The notes under the pieces are model-generated. The model saw only the letters and a list, made by a program, of their open reading frames with translations. It was not told the DNA's origin and ran no database searches. From an uncultured Rhodospirillales bacterium (GTDB lineage Bacteria; Pseudomonadota; Alphaproteobacteria; Rhodospirillales; Casp-alpha2), in contig CALJEW010000166.1 in NCBI GenBank assembly GCA_938074585.1, positions 1-6,905 on the forward strand: DNA of 6,905 nt. The letters run 5' to 3'. Within the stretch, counting starts at the first letter, position 1. Each line of letters begins with the position of its first letter. Of this stretch, positions 1 to 5,935 are shown in pieces. Position numbers and translations under genes: made by a program.

Positions 1-1120
1 CACCATAACTAAGCTCGCTCATTAATTTTGTTGGTGCGTTCAATATATGTTTGGGGGGCATTAAAGACCCAGTTTCCCGTGCGCTCTTTTTTGCAGATTT
101 TTCAGCCTTATAAGACGCGTTCGATTTAGGCGCTGTTGCTAGATAAATCACGCATTGAGCAACAGCCAGTTCACCTTCAGGCGACCCTAAACGATCAAAG
201 GCTTCCCATGCAGCAATGGATTGAGGCAATGCTTGCGGGTCAGCTAAGCCAATATCTTCAGAAGCAAACCGGACTAATCGACGAAGGATATACGTTGAAT
301 CTTCACCGCCAGCTAACATACGGGCAAACCAATACAGCGCAGCATCTGCATCTGACCCACGCAACGATTTATGTAAAGCGCTAATCAGATTGTAATGGCC
401 GTCTTGAGATTTGTCATATAACGGCATTCGCTTCTGGACGGCACTCGCTAAAGCCTTTGTATCTAGTACAGTATCGCTTGAAAGCGTGAAGACCTCTTCC
501 GCCATATTTAGAAGATACCGTCCATCCCCATCAGCCATAGCTCTAAGCGCTGCACGCGCATCTTCGTTAACGGGAAGGGATTCACCTTCAACAGACTCAG
601 CACGGCTTAAAAGGGCGTCCATTGCCTCATCACTCAAGCGATTAAGAACCAGAACTTGGGCTCGTGACAATAAAGCTGAATTAAGCTCAAATGATGGGTT
701 TTCAGTAGTTGCCCCCACAAGGACGACTGTACCATCTTCAACATACGGCAAAAATCCGTCTTGTTGGGCTTTATTGAAACGATGGATTTCGTCAATAAAC
801 AATAATGTTCCGCGTCCAACCGAGCGTCGATCTTTAGCCCGATCGAAGACTTTTCGCAAATCAGCAACACCAGAAAACACAGCTGACAAAGGCTCAAATT
901 CCAAATTACTTTGATCCGCTAGTAACCTTGCGATTGTTGTTTTACCTGTACCGGGTGGTCCCCAAAGAATAATCGACGCCATTCGACCATTTGCGACCAT
1001 CCGTCCAAGAGGGCCAGCCGCACCAATCAAATGGTCTTGGCCGACAACATCACCCAAACTTTCAGGGCGCATACGGTCGGCTAAAGGACGCGTAACAGTA
1101 GACTCAAATAAATTACTCAT
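1..1120 (-). CDS. rarA: Replication-associated recombination protein A (RarA/MgsA), AAA+ ATPase, 3' end cut off by window edge
   Basis: RarA is a cytoplasmic AAA+ ATPase of the clamp-loader/RuvB-like class that acts at stalled replication forks. The reading frame runs without interruption from the ATG at 1120 to the left edge, giving 373 codons; homologues have roughly 430-440 residues, so about 60 C-terminal residues lie outside. Visible motifs are Walker A GPPGTGKT at residues 54-61, Walker B LLFIDE at 106-111, sensor 1 GATTENPSFE from 136, an SR finger in LLSRA (Arg153) and a sensor-2 Arg201. The C-terminal MgsA_C part carries YDKSQDGHYNLISALHKS from 235, EDIGLADPQAL, GSPEGELA, ATAPKSN and PPKHILNAPTKLM at 355-367. 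The start lies upstream of the conserved RPLADRMRP stretch. The Shine-Dalgarno is weak (GAGACGGG). The gene begins 17 nt after the protease stop, so the two probably share a transcript. Confidence 0.95.
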   Translation of the reverse strand, partial: MSNLFESTVTRPLADRMRPESLGDVVGQDHLIGAAGPLGRMVANGRMASIILWGPPGTGKTTIARLLADQSNLEFEPLSAVFSGVADLRKVFDRAKDRRSVGRGTLLFIDEIHRFNKAQQDGFLPYVEDGTVVLVGATTENPSFELNSALLSRAQVLVLNRLSDEAMDALLSRAESVEGESLPVNEDARAALRAMADGDGRYLLNMAEEVFTLSSDTVLDTKALASAVQKRMPLYDKSQDGHYNLISALHKSLRGSDADAALYWFARMLAGGEDSTYILRRLVRFASEDIGLADPQALPQSIAAWEAFDRLGSPEGELAVAQCVIYLATAPKSNASYKAEKSAKKSARETGSLMPPKHILNAPTKLMSELSYG

Positions 1121-1137
1121 CGCACCCGTCTCGGTTT

Positions 1138-2568
1138 TTACCGATTTATTACAAGATCACGTATTTTACCGTCCCGTTCGACAGATATCCGCCAACGTTC
1201 AGCGGTTTTTCTTAAAACCTTTATAAGTTTATTTACATTAGGTGTATTTTTTCCATTAACAGAGCGCACAATATCACCGCGCTGAAAGCCCAACCGGTTT
1301 GCAGGAGATCCGCGTTTAATGGCCAATATGAACACCCCATCAAAGAAGAGACCTAGATCCAATTCGTCAGCTAGGGCGGGTGACATATTAGCAACTTGAG
1401 CACCCTGCAATGGTTGCTCGCCATCTAGAGCTTTAATATTGCGTTTTGGGATTTCAGGTGCAGCTTCCAGTTTCAAATTTAAGGCGAGAGTTTTATTGCC
1501 TCGCCATACCCTTAAAACAACCTGATCACCAACAGGTAAAGTCGCAATCCTGTGTGCTAACGCGTTACCATCGAAAGCTTGATGTCCGTTTACAGCCAAT
1601 ATGACATCACCGGTACGCAATCCAGCTTTTTTAGCGGCACCGTGTTTATGAACGGCATTAATTAAAACGCCTGCCGGTGTCTCTAACCCCAACGAATTTG
1701 CAATATCTTGGTTTACTGTTTGCCCCGATGCCCCAAGCCATGGGCGCACAAGCTTACCCGCTTCTGAAATACCACGAATAACAGCACGAACCATGTTTGA
1801 GGGTACGGCGAAACCAATACCTTGTGATCCTCCACTTTTTGAAAAAATAGCGGTATTAATTCCAACCAATCGGCCATCTAGACCGACCAAAGCCCCACCT
1901 GAATTACCGGGGTTGATAGAAGCATCTGTTTGGATAAAAGATCCTAAAGTCGACAAACCAACACCAGAGCGTGATAAAGCGGAAACAATTCCACTGGTCA
2001 CGGTTTGACCAACTCCAAATGGATTGCCAATGGCTAAAACTAAATCACCAACCTCTAAATCATCGGAATCAGACAGGGCAATAACAGGTAAAGGTTTACC
2101 GTTCGTCTTGATCCGTAAAATAGCTAAGTCAGTTTTCTCGTCATTGGCGACCAATTCAGCATCAAATTCACGTCGATCATGCAAAACAACTCGGATTTTA
2201 TCTGCACCTTCAATGACGTGATTGTTGGTTACAATAACACCATCATTAGCAACGATGACGCCAGAACCCAGAGAGTTTTGTTGGCGTTTTATTTCACGTC
2301 CTCCCTGGCCAGCACCGAAACCATTACCAAAGAACTGTCGGAAAAAAGGATCATCAAATAACGGCATACGGGCACGGGTGCGAACAATTTTACGCGTATA
2401 AATATTCACAACAGCCGGTGCTGTTTTTTTAACTAAAGGGGCGAATGACAGCTGAGTTTCTAACTGGTTCTTCGGGACACTTTTTTCGGCAGCAAATACA
2501 GCGTTACCGAGAATAAATGAACAAGCGATCAATCCAAAAGCGGCCATATGACGTAGTATAAAAAACAT
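1138..2568 (-). CDS. Do-like periplasmic serine protease (DegP/DegQ/MucD family, HtrA type)
   Basis: This is an envelope quality-control protease/chaperone that degrades misfolded exported proteins. From the ATG at 2568 it has 476 residues, the usual size of two-PDZ family members. An N-terminal signal peptide (Arg6, then a hydrophobic core) has a plausible signal peptidase I site after VFA at 24-26. The trypsin-like domain carries the catalytic triad His117 (TNNHVI), Asp147 (KTDLAI) and Ser223 (GNSGGA). PDZ1 spans about 275-365 and PDZ2 about 384-474. ATG 2568 is preferred because AAGGTGAG (2578-2585) lies 9 nt upstream; an in-frame TTG at 2574 lies only 3 nt from it. A terminator separates the gene from rplQ, so it should have its own promoter, but no good -35/-10 pair was seen. 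Which of DegP, DegQ or MucD it matches cannot be settled by reading, so no symbol is given. Confidence 0.95.
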   Translation of the reverse strand: MFFILRHMAAFGLIACSFILGNAVFAAEKSVPKNQLETQLSFAPLVKKTAPAVVNIYTRKIVRTRARMPLFDDPFFRQFFGNGFGAGQGGREIKRQQNSLGSGVIVANDGVIVTNNHVIEGADKIRVVLHDRREFDAELVANDEKTDLAILRIKTNGKPLPVIALSDSDDLEVGDLVLAIGNPFGVGQTVTSGIVSALSRSGVGLSTLGSFIQTDASINPGNSGGALVGLDGRLVGINTAIFSKSGGSQGIGFAVPSNMVRAVIRGISEAGKLVRPWLGASGQTVNQDIANSLGLETPAGVLINAVHKHGAAKKAGLRTGDVILAVNGHQAFDGNALAHRIATLPVGDQVVLRVWRGNKTLALNLKLEAAPEIPKRNIKALDGEQPLQGAQVANMSPALADELDLGLFFDGVFILAIKRGSPANRLGFQRGDIVRSVNGKNTPNVNKLIKVLRKTAERWRISVERDGKIRDLVINR

Positions 2569-2577
2569 TTCCAAAAG

Positions 2578-2585
2578 CTCACCTT
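2578..2585 (-). promoter_or_regulatory. Shine-Dalgarno of the Do-like protease gene
   Basis: AAGGTGAG on the minus strand lies 9 nt before the ATG at 2568 but only 3 nt before an in-frame TTG at 2574. The spacing favours the ATG and sets the start used here. Confidence 0.65.
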
Positions 2586-2653
2586 AATTCAAATACAAAA
2601 CAAAAAAAGTACAAACATTCCTATTTGCAACTTAGTATTACCACCCCTAAAAT

Positions 2654-2681
2654 GAAAAAGGCAGCCATAAGGCTGCCTTTT
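2654..2681 (-). terminator. Rho-independent terminator of the rpsM-rpsK-rpoA-rplQ operon
   Basis: On the minus strand the arms GGCAGCC (2677-2671) and GGCTGCC (2666-2660) form a perfect 7-bp GC-rich stem around a TTAT loop. Four A residues precede it and five T residues (2659-2655) follow. It starts 26 nt after the rplQ stop, the expected place for the end of the alpha operon. The flanking A and T runs make it nearly symmetrical, so it could also stop transcription on the plus strand, although no plus-strand gene is present. Confidence 0.92.
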
Positions 2682-2706
2682 AATCAACATTATCATTGAT
2701 ACCGTC

Positions 2707-3141
2707 TTATTCTTGAACTAACTCGCCCGCTTCTTCAAGATCTGCTTCATGACGCGCTTTATCTGCAGCGCCTTTCGCATCTGGATCACGGTCTACGTAT
2801 TCAATGAACGCCAGGGGCGCATCGTCACCATAACGGAAACCAGCTTTAAGTACACGTGAATACCCACCTTGGCGTTCACTATAGCGTGTTGCTAATGTAT
2901 CAAATAGCTTAGATACAGCCGCATCATCACGCAAAAAAGCAAAAGCTTGTCGACGGGAATGGATATCACCACGCTTACCAAGGGTGATCATTTTATCAGC
3001 AAAACCGCGAAGTTCCTTTGCTTTAGGCAAAGTTGTTTTAATTTGCTCGTGTGTAATCAAAGAGACAACCATGTTCGAAAACATAGCTTTACGATGAGAA
3101 CTGGTCCGATTAAGTAAGCGATGTTTAAAACGATGTCGCAT
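2707..3141 (-). CDS. rplQ: 50S ribosomal protein L17 (bL17)
   Basis: L17 is a large-subunit protein located near the peptide exit tunnel. The 144-residue product opens with MRHR and the family signature NRTSSHRKAMFSNM at residues 11-24, followed by HEQIKTTLPKAKELR (31-45) and ITLGKRGD (52-59). The motif GGYSRVLKAGFRYGDDAPLA (92-111) closes the conserved core. About 25 further residues form an acidic, Ala/Glu-rich tail (DAKGAADKARHEADLEEAGE), which makes the protein longer than the 127-residue E. coli form; such tails are common in alphaproteobacterial L17. AAAGGAG (3149-3155) lies 7 nt before the ATG. It is the last gene of the alpha operon and is followed by a strong intrinsic terminator. 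The 102-nt spacer from rpoA is AT-rich; only a weak 6-bp AT stem was seen in it. Confidence 0.98.
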   Translation of the reverse strand: MRHRFKHRLLNRTSSHRKAMFSNMVVSLITHEQIKTTLPKAKELRGFADKMITLGKRGDIHSRRQAFAFLRDDAAVSKLFDTLATRYSERQGGYSRVLKAGFRYGDDAPLAFIEYVDRDPDAKGAADKARHEADLEEAGELVQE

Positions 3142-3243
3142 AGGTAGGCTCCTTTATTTATCTGCGCGTGCCATTTAACCCACAGATTTTAATTTTAATT
3201 TATGTATATATTTGTTCCTAAACAAACATTAGTAACTTTGTGC

Positions 3244-4260
3244 TCAGAATGGGTCTTCAAGTCTTTTTGCTAACTCTTCGATATTCTCCGGTGGCCATGC
3301 GGCAATTTCCATACCTAGGTGCAGGCCCATTTGACTCAATACTTCTTTAATTTCATTCAAAGATTTACGGCCAAAGTTTGGTGTCCGAAGCATGTCAGCT
3401 TCACTTTTCTGAACTAAATCACCAATGTAGATTATGTTATCGTTCTTAAGGCAGTTTGCAGAACGAACGGAAAGCTCAAGCTCATCAACTTTACGGAGAA
3501 GATTGCGGTTAAACGGTAGATCGTCTTTCTGCTCTGCAGCAGACTTTTGATCGGGCTCGTCGAAGTTGATGAACAACTGTAATTGGTCTTGAAGAATACG
3601 TGCAGCCAAAGCCACAGCATCATCAGGAGTTAGAGCACCGTTCGTCAACACATCGATAGCTAATTTATCATGGTCTGTAACTTGACCAACACGCGAGTTT
3701 TCAATTTTATAGGAAACTTTTCGAACAGGTGAGAACACAGCATCGATAGGGATAAGACCAATTGGGCTATCTTCTTGTTTGTTTGAGGTGGCAGCAACAT
3801 AGCCTTTGCCATTATCAATAACCAATTCCATTGAAAGTTTAGCGCCTTTATCAAGGTGACAGATAACCAAATCAGGGTTCATTACTTCGATATCAGCACC
3901 AGTATCAATTTGACCAGCTGTAACTTCACCAGGACCGGTTGCTTTTAAACTTACATGCTTTGGACCTTCAACGTGCATCTTAAGGGCAACGCCCTTAATA
4001 TTTAACACGATGTCTGTTACATCTTCACGAACGCCTGGTACAGATGAGAATTCGTGTAATACACCTTCAATTTGTATAGCAGTTACTGCAGCACCTTGCA
4101 GTGAAGAAAGCAGAATCCGACGTAATGCATTACCTAACGTCAAACCAAAACCACGTTCTAAAGGTTCTGCAACGATGGTTGCCATACGATTAGGATCTAT
4201 ACCAGGCTCTACCTCAAGTTTTGCCGGTTTAATCAACTCTTGCCAATTCTTTTGAATCAC
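3244..4260 (-). CDS. rpoA: DNA-directed RNA polymerase subunit alpha
   Basis: The alpha subunit dimerises to nucleate RNA polymerase assembly, and its C-terminal domain contacts UP elements and activators. Read from the GTG at 4260 the protein has 338 residues and opens IQKNWQELIKP, the typical alphaproteobacterial N-terminus. The alpha-NTD (about 1-235) shows ERGFGLTLGNALRRILLSSL at 35-54 and DVLTNGALTPDDAVALAARI at 203-222. A charged linker at about 235-252 precedes the alpha-CTD (about 253-325). The CTD has LELSVRSANCLK, in which Arg266 corresponds to E. coli Arg265 for UP-element binding, plus TPNFGRKSLNEI (293-304) and MGLHLGM. The protein ends LEDPF. An in-frame GTG at 4299 would add 13 residues with no family counterpart and a poor Shine-Dalgarno. 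It is the third gene of the alpha operon; no rpsD precedes it. Confidence 0.97.
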   Translation of the reverse strand: MIQKNWQELIKPAKLEVEPGIDPNRMATIVAEPLERGFGLTLGNALRRILLSSLQGAAVTAIQIEGVLHEFSSVPGVREDVTDIVLNIKGVALKMHVEGPKHVSLKATGPGEVTAGQIDTGADIEVMNPDLVICHLDKGAKLSMELVIDNGKGYVAATSNKQEDSPIGLIPIDAVFSPVRKVSYKIENSRVGQVTDHDKLAIDVLTNGALTPDDAVALAARILQDQLQLFINFDEPDQKSAAEQKDDLPFNRNLLRKVDELELSVRSANCLKNDNIIYIGDLVQKSEADMLRTPNFGRKSLNEIKEVLSQMGLHLGMEIAAWPPENIEELAKRLEDPF

Positions 4261-4268
4261 GGGGGCGA

Positions 4269-4273
4269 CCTCA
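4269..4273 (-). promoter_or_regulatory. Shine-Dalgarno that sets the rpoA start
   Basis: TGAGG on the minus strand lies 8 nt before the GTG at 4260, from which the protein begins with the conserved IQKNWQELIKP. The alternative GTG at 4299 has only AAGAAG ending one base before it. Spacing and homology agree on 4260. Confidence 0.7.
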
Positions 4274-4318
4274 CACTCGTAGAAATTATTCCAAGCCACT
4301 TCTTAATGACCCACATTT

Positions 4319-4381
4319 AACTAAAACCAAAATGGCTTAGCTATGGAAATAGAATAACCCCCACTCATAAGAAGGGATTAT
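4319..4381 (-). promoter_or_regulatory. Structured rpsK-rpoA spacer with two possible hairpins
   Basis: The minus-strand RNA can fold twice in this spacer. The first is an 8-bp stem of AUAAUCCC (4381-4374) with GGGGUUAU (4361-4354), one G-U pair and a 12-nt loop. The second lies at 4342-4319: AGCUAAGCCA pairs with UGGUUUUAGUU around a UUU loop, with one bulge and two G-U pairs. Neither is followed by a clear U-run, so they are not convincing terminators. Roles in mRNA processing, stability or tuning of rpoA relative to rpsK are possible but inferred only. The spacer is 131 nt measured to GTG 4260. Confidence 0.35.
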
Positions 4382-4391
4382 CTGAAAACAA

Positions 4392-4784
4392 TTAAACGCG
4401 CCGACGTTTTCGTGGGCGACATCCGTTATGCGGAATAGGTGTTACGTCACGGATCGCCGTAATCGTAAACCCTACCGTTTGCAATGCTCGTAAAGCAGAT
4501 TCGCGTCCAGCACCAGGGCCTTTAACTTCCACTTCTAGCATCTTCATACCATGTTCGATGGCTTTATTACCAGCATCTTCACCGGCTAGCTGCGCCGCAT
4601 AAGGCGTAGATTTCCGTGACCCTTTAAAGCCCATCGTTCCAGCAGATGACCAAGCGATTGCATTACCTTGGGCATCCGTGATGGTGATCATTGTGTTGTT
4701 AAAAGTAGCATTTACGTGTGCAACGCCGGATACAATATTCTTGCGCTCGCGGCGTCGTGAGCGTTGAGTTGTTGGCTTAGCCAT
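4392..4784 (-). CDS. rpsK: 30S ribosomal protein S11 (uS11)
   Basis: S11 sits on the platform of the small subunit near the mRNA exit and the E site. The 130-residue product matches the usual length. It has a basic N-terminus (SRRRERKNI), the family signature AHVNATFNNTMITITDAQGN at 22-41, WSSAGTMGFKGSRKSTPYAA at 45-64, VKGPGAGRESALRAL (88-102) and the near-invariant DVTPIPHNGCRPRKRRRV C-terminus. The HNG motif (Asn120-Gly121) corresponds to the site reported to form isoaspartate in E. coli S11. The ATG at 4784 has GAGGA (4791-4795) 6 nt upstream. That Shine-Dalgarno sits inside the 15-nt gap after the rpsM stop, so translation of the two genes is probably coupled. It is the second gene of the alpha operon. 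Confidence 0.99.
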   Translation of the reverse strand: MAKPTTQRSRRRERKNIVSGVAHVNATFNNTMITITDAQGNAIAWSSAGTMGFKGSRKSTPYAAQLAGEDAGNKAIEHGMKMLEVEVKGPGAGRESALRALQTVGFTITAIRDVTPIPHNGCRPRKRRRV

Positions 4785-4799
4785 ATTACGTCCTCAAAA

Positions 4800-5168
4800 T
4801 TATTTCTTTTTACCAGCAATAGACTTTGCTGGGCCTTTACGGGTACGGGCATTTGTATGGGTACGTTGACCACGCACCGGCAAACTACGACGGTGGCGAA
4901 GCCCCCGGTAACACCCTAAATCCATTAAGCGTTTGATATTGATTGCCCGTTCACGACGCAAATCACCTTCAACTTGGTAATCTGTATCGATTAATTCACG
5001 AATTTTCGTCAATTCGTCATCAGTTAATTCATTTACACGGCGCTCCATAGGAATTCCGCATAATTCGCAAATTTTTTGCGCAGAAGTTCTTCCAATACCA
5101 TGAATATATGTTAGAGCGATAATCGCCCGTTTTGCAGTTGGAATATTAACACCAGAAATACGCGCCAA
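4800..5168 (-). CDS. rpsM: 30S ribosomal protein S13 (uS13), UUG start
   Basis: S13 lies in the head of the small subunit and contributes to intersubunit bridges and P-site tRNA contact. The 122-residue product begins MARISGVNIP and shows the helix-two-turn-helix region AIIALTYIHGIGRTSAQKIC at 15-34. The C-terminal family signature RGLRHRRSLPVRGQRTHTNA spans 88-107, with a basic lysine-rich tail (GKKK). The start is a TTG at 5168; no ATG or GTG fits, and AAGGAG (5177-5182) stands 8 nt upstream. Both the Shine-Dalgarno and the start codon lie within a local hairpin described separately. This is the first gene of the alpha operon and has its own consensus promoter in the spacer after adk. Confidence 0.98.
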   Translation of the reverse strand: MARISGVNIPTAKRAIIALTYIHGIGRTSAQKICELCGIPMERRVNELTDDELTKIRELIDTDYQVEGDLRRERAINIKRLMDLGCYRGLRHRRSLPVRGQRTHTNARTRKGPAKSIAGKKK

Positions 5169-5191
5169 AGCTTGATCTCCTTAAACTTTGG
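5165..5191 (-). promoter_or_regulatory. rpsM leader hairpin: Shine-Dalgarno in the loop, start codon in the stem
   Basis: On the minus-strand RNA, CCAAAGUUU (5191-5183) pairs with AAGCUUUGG (5173-5165) in a 9-bp stem with a single G-U pair. The 9-nt loop AAGGAGAUC holds the full Shine-Dalgarno AAGGAG, and the UUG start codon (5168-5166) sits near the base of the 3' arm. The fold is seen directly in the sequence. That it controls translation of S13 and the coupled genes is inference. By analogy, the E. coli alpha operon is autoregulated by S4 binding to a pseudoknot at the rpsM start. Confidence 0.55.
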
Positions 5192-5194
5192 ATT

Positions 5195-5249
5195 AAAAAA
5201 AATGTCCGAATGATCTCAGAAAGTGCGCGATTATAGGTTCTACATTCGG
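5195..5249 (-). terminator. Possible long-loop intrinsic terminator after adk, enclosing the rpsM promoter -10 box
   Basis: On the minus strand CCGAATG (5249-5243) is exactly complementary to CATTCGG (5212-5206), and eight T residues (5202-5195) follow 3 nt later. The 30-nt loop is longer than usual; AGAA (5241-5238) and TTCT (5221-5218) could extend the stem inside it. Only transcripts reading through from secY-adk would contain both arms, because the first arm lies upstream of the predicted rpsM start site. The stem has only four G-C pairs, so efficiency is uncertain. Confidence 0.4.
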
Positions 5250-5257
5250 TATGTCAA
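5230..5257 (-). promoter_or_regulatory. Consensus sigma70-type promoter of the rpsM operon
   Basis: On the minus strand a perfect -35 TTGACA (5257-5252) is followed after 16 bp by a perfect -10 TATAAT (5235-5230). The expected transcription start is near 5222-5224, which gives a leader of about 55 nt to the UUG of rpsM. The discriminator after the -10 reads CGCGC. GC-rich discriminators are typical of promoters repressed by ppGpp/DksA in well-studied proteobacteria, which would suit a ribosomal operon, though that regulation is inferred. The -35 box starts 34 nt after the adk stop codon. Confidence 0.9.
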
Positions 5258-5290
5258 CCAACAATAGCGACCTAATATTTCACTCAATTC

Positions 5291-5935
5291 CTATACCACA
5301 ATTTCGGCCAGTTGCTTAGCTACTTGCTCTATATCCGCCATACCATCAACTATATCAAGTGAATCATTATCCCGATAATAAGCTATAATAGGAGCCGTTT
5401 GTTCGTGATAAGCTCTTAAACGCGACCGTACAGTGGTTTCGTTGTCGTCTTCACGGCGAGAAAATTTATTCCCTCCGCATTTATCGCAAATACCATCAAC
5501 TGATGGTGTTTGAAATTCGTCGTGGTAACCGGCACCACATTTAGAACACGTGTAACGACCGGTTATTCGTTTGATCATGGCTTCATCATCGACAGACAAT
5601 TCGATCACGTGATCAATTTTCAAGCCTTTAACATCTAGCATTTGATCCAATGCTTCAGCTTGTGGTGTTGTTCTTGGGAAACCATCCAAAATAAAGCCAT
5701 TAACACAATCGGGCTGATCAATACGGTTCGATATCATACCAATCAAAACATCATCTGATACAAGTTGACCTGCATCCATAACTTCTTTTGCTCGCTTGCC
5801 TAAAACGCTACCTGCAGCTACTTCAGCACGCAACATGTCACCGGTAGAAAGCTGCAAAATAGAGCATAATTCCTGCAATAACTTAGCTTGTGTACCTTTA
5901 CCTGCACCAGGAGGCCCTAGCAAAATAACATTCAT
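5291..5935 (-). CDS. adk: Adenylate kinase, long form with four-cysteine (zinc-type) LID
   Basis: Adenylate kinase catalyses ATP + AMP to 2 ADP in the cytoplasm and sets the adenylate energy charge. The 214-residue product has the P-loop GPPGAGKGT at 7-15, the AMP-binding STGDMLR (30-36) and the family signature FILDGFPRT at 81-89. It has a full-length LID: Cys130-x2-Cys133 and Cys150-x2-Cys153 form a metal-binding knuckle, normally zinc, instead of the His/Ser/Asp/Thr set of E. coli Adk. Arginines at R123, R127, R160 and R170 fit catalytic and LID positions. The ATG overlaps the secY stop as ATGA (5935-5932), and GAGG (5945-5948) lies 9 nt upstream inside secY, so the two are translationally coupled. 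Its place between secY and rpsM is a known arrangement in alphaproteobacteria and Gram-positives. Confidence 0.98.
   Translation of the reverse strand: MNVILLGPPGAGKGTQAKLLQELCSILQLSTGDMLRAEVAAGSVLGKRAKEVMDAGQLVSDDVLIGMISNRIDQPDCVNGFILDGFPRTTPQAEALDQMLDVKGLKIDHVIELSVDDEAMIKRITGRYTCSKCGAGYHDEFQTPSVDGICDKCGGNKFSRREDDNETTVRSRLRAYHEQTAPIIAYYRDNDSLDIVDGMADIEQVAKQLAEIVV

Noticed and set aside
411..914. Open frame of 167 codons on the plus strand.
   Set aside because: It lies antisense within rarA, which shows full AAA+ and MgsA_C conservation; its translation is Ser/Arg-rich with no recognisable motif and it is a shadow frame. Other plus-strand frames (136-384, 1793-2008, 2024-2221, 4010-4255, 6569-6901) were rejected for the same reason.
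2519..2533. Lipobox-like LIAC at residues 13-16 of the Do-like protease, which could suggest a lipoprotein.
   Set aside because: The hydrophobic core continues past the cysteine to a good signal peptidase I site (VFA-A) about 10 residues later, and the family is soluble periplasmic, so the match is probably chance.
2572..2574. TTG two codons upstream as the start of the Do-like protease.
   Set aside because: It leaves only 3 nt to the Shine-Dalgarno, whereas the ATG at 2568 has 9 nt and is the more common codon.
2586..2640. Promoter for the Do-like protease (TTGCAA at 2630-2625, or a GGAAT resembling an EcfG-type -35).
   Set aside because: No matching -10 element lies at a suitable distance; the region is only T-rich. 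A promoter is expected after the terminator at 2654-2681, but I cannot point to it.
3154..3174. Six-codon mini-ORF (MARADK) ending in the rplQ Shine-Dalgarno.
   Set aside because: It has no proper Shine-Dalgarno of its own and a frame this short is expected by chance in an AT-rich spacer.
3211..3226. Perfect 6-bp inverted repeat TTTGTT/AACAAA in the rpoA-rplQ spacer.
   Set aside because: The stem is A-T rich with a single G-C pair per arm and no U-run follows, so it would be too weak as a terminator.
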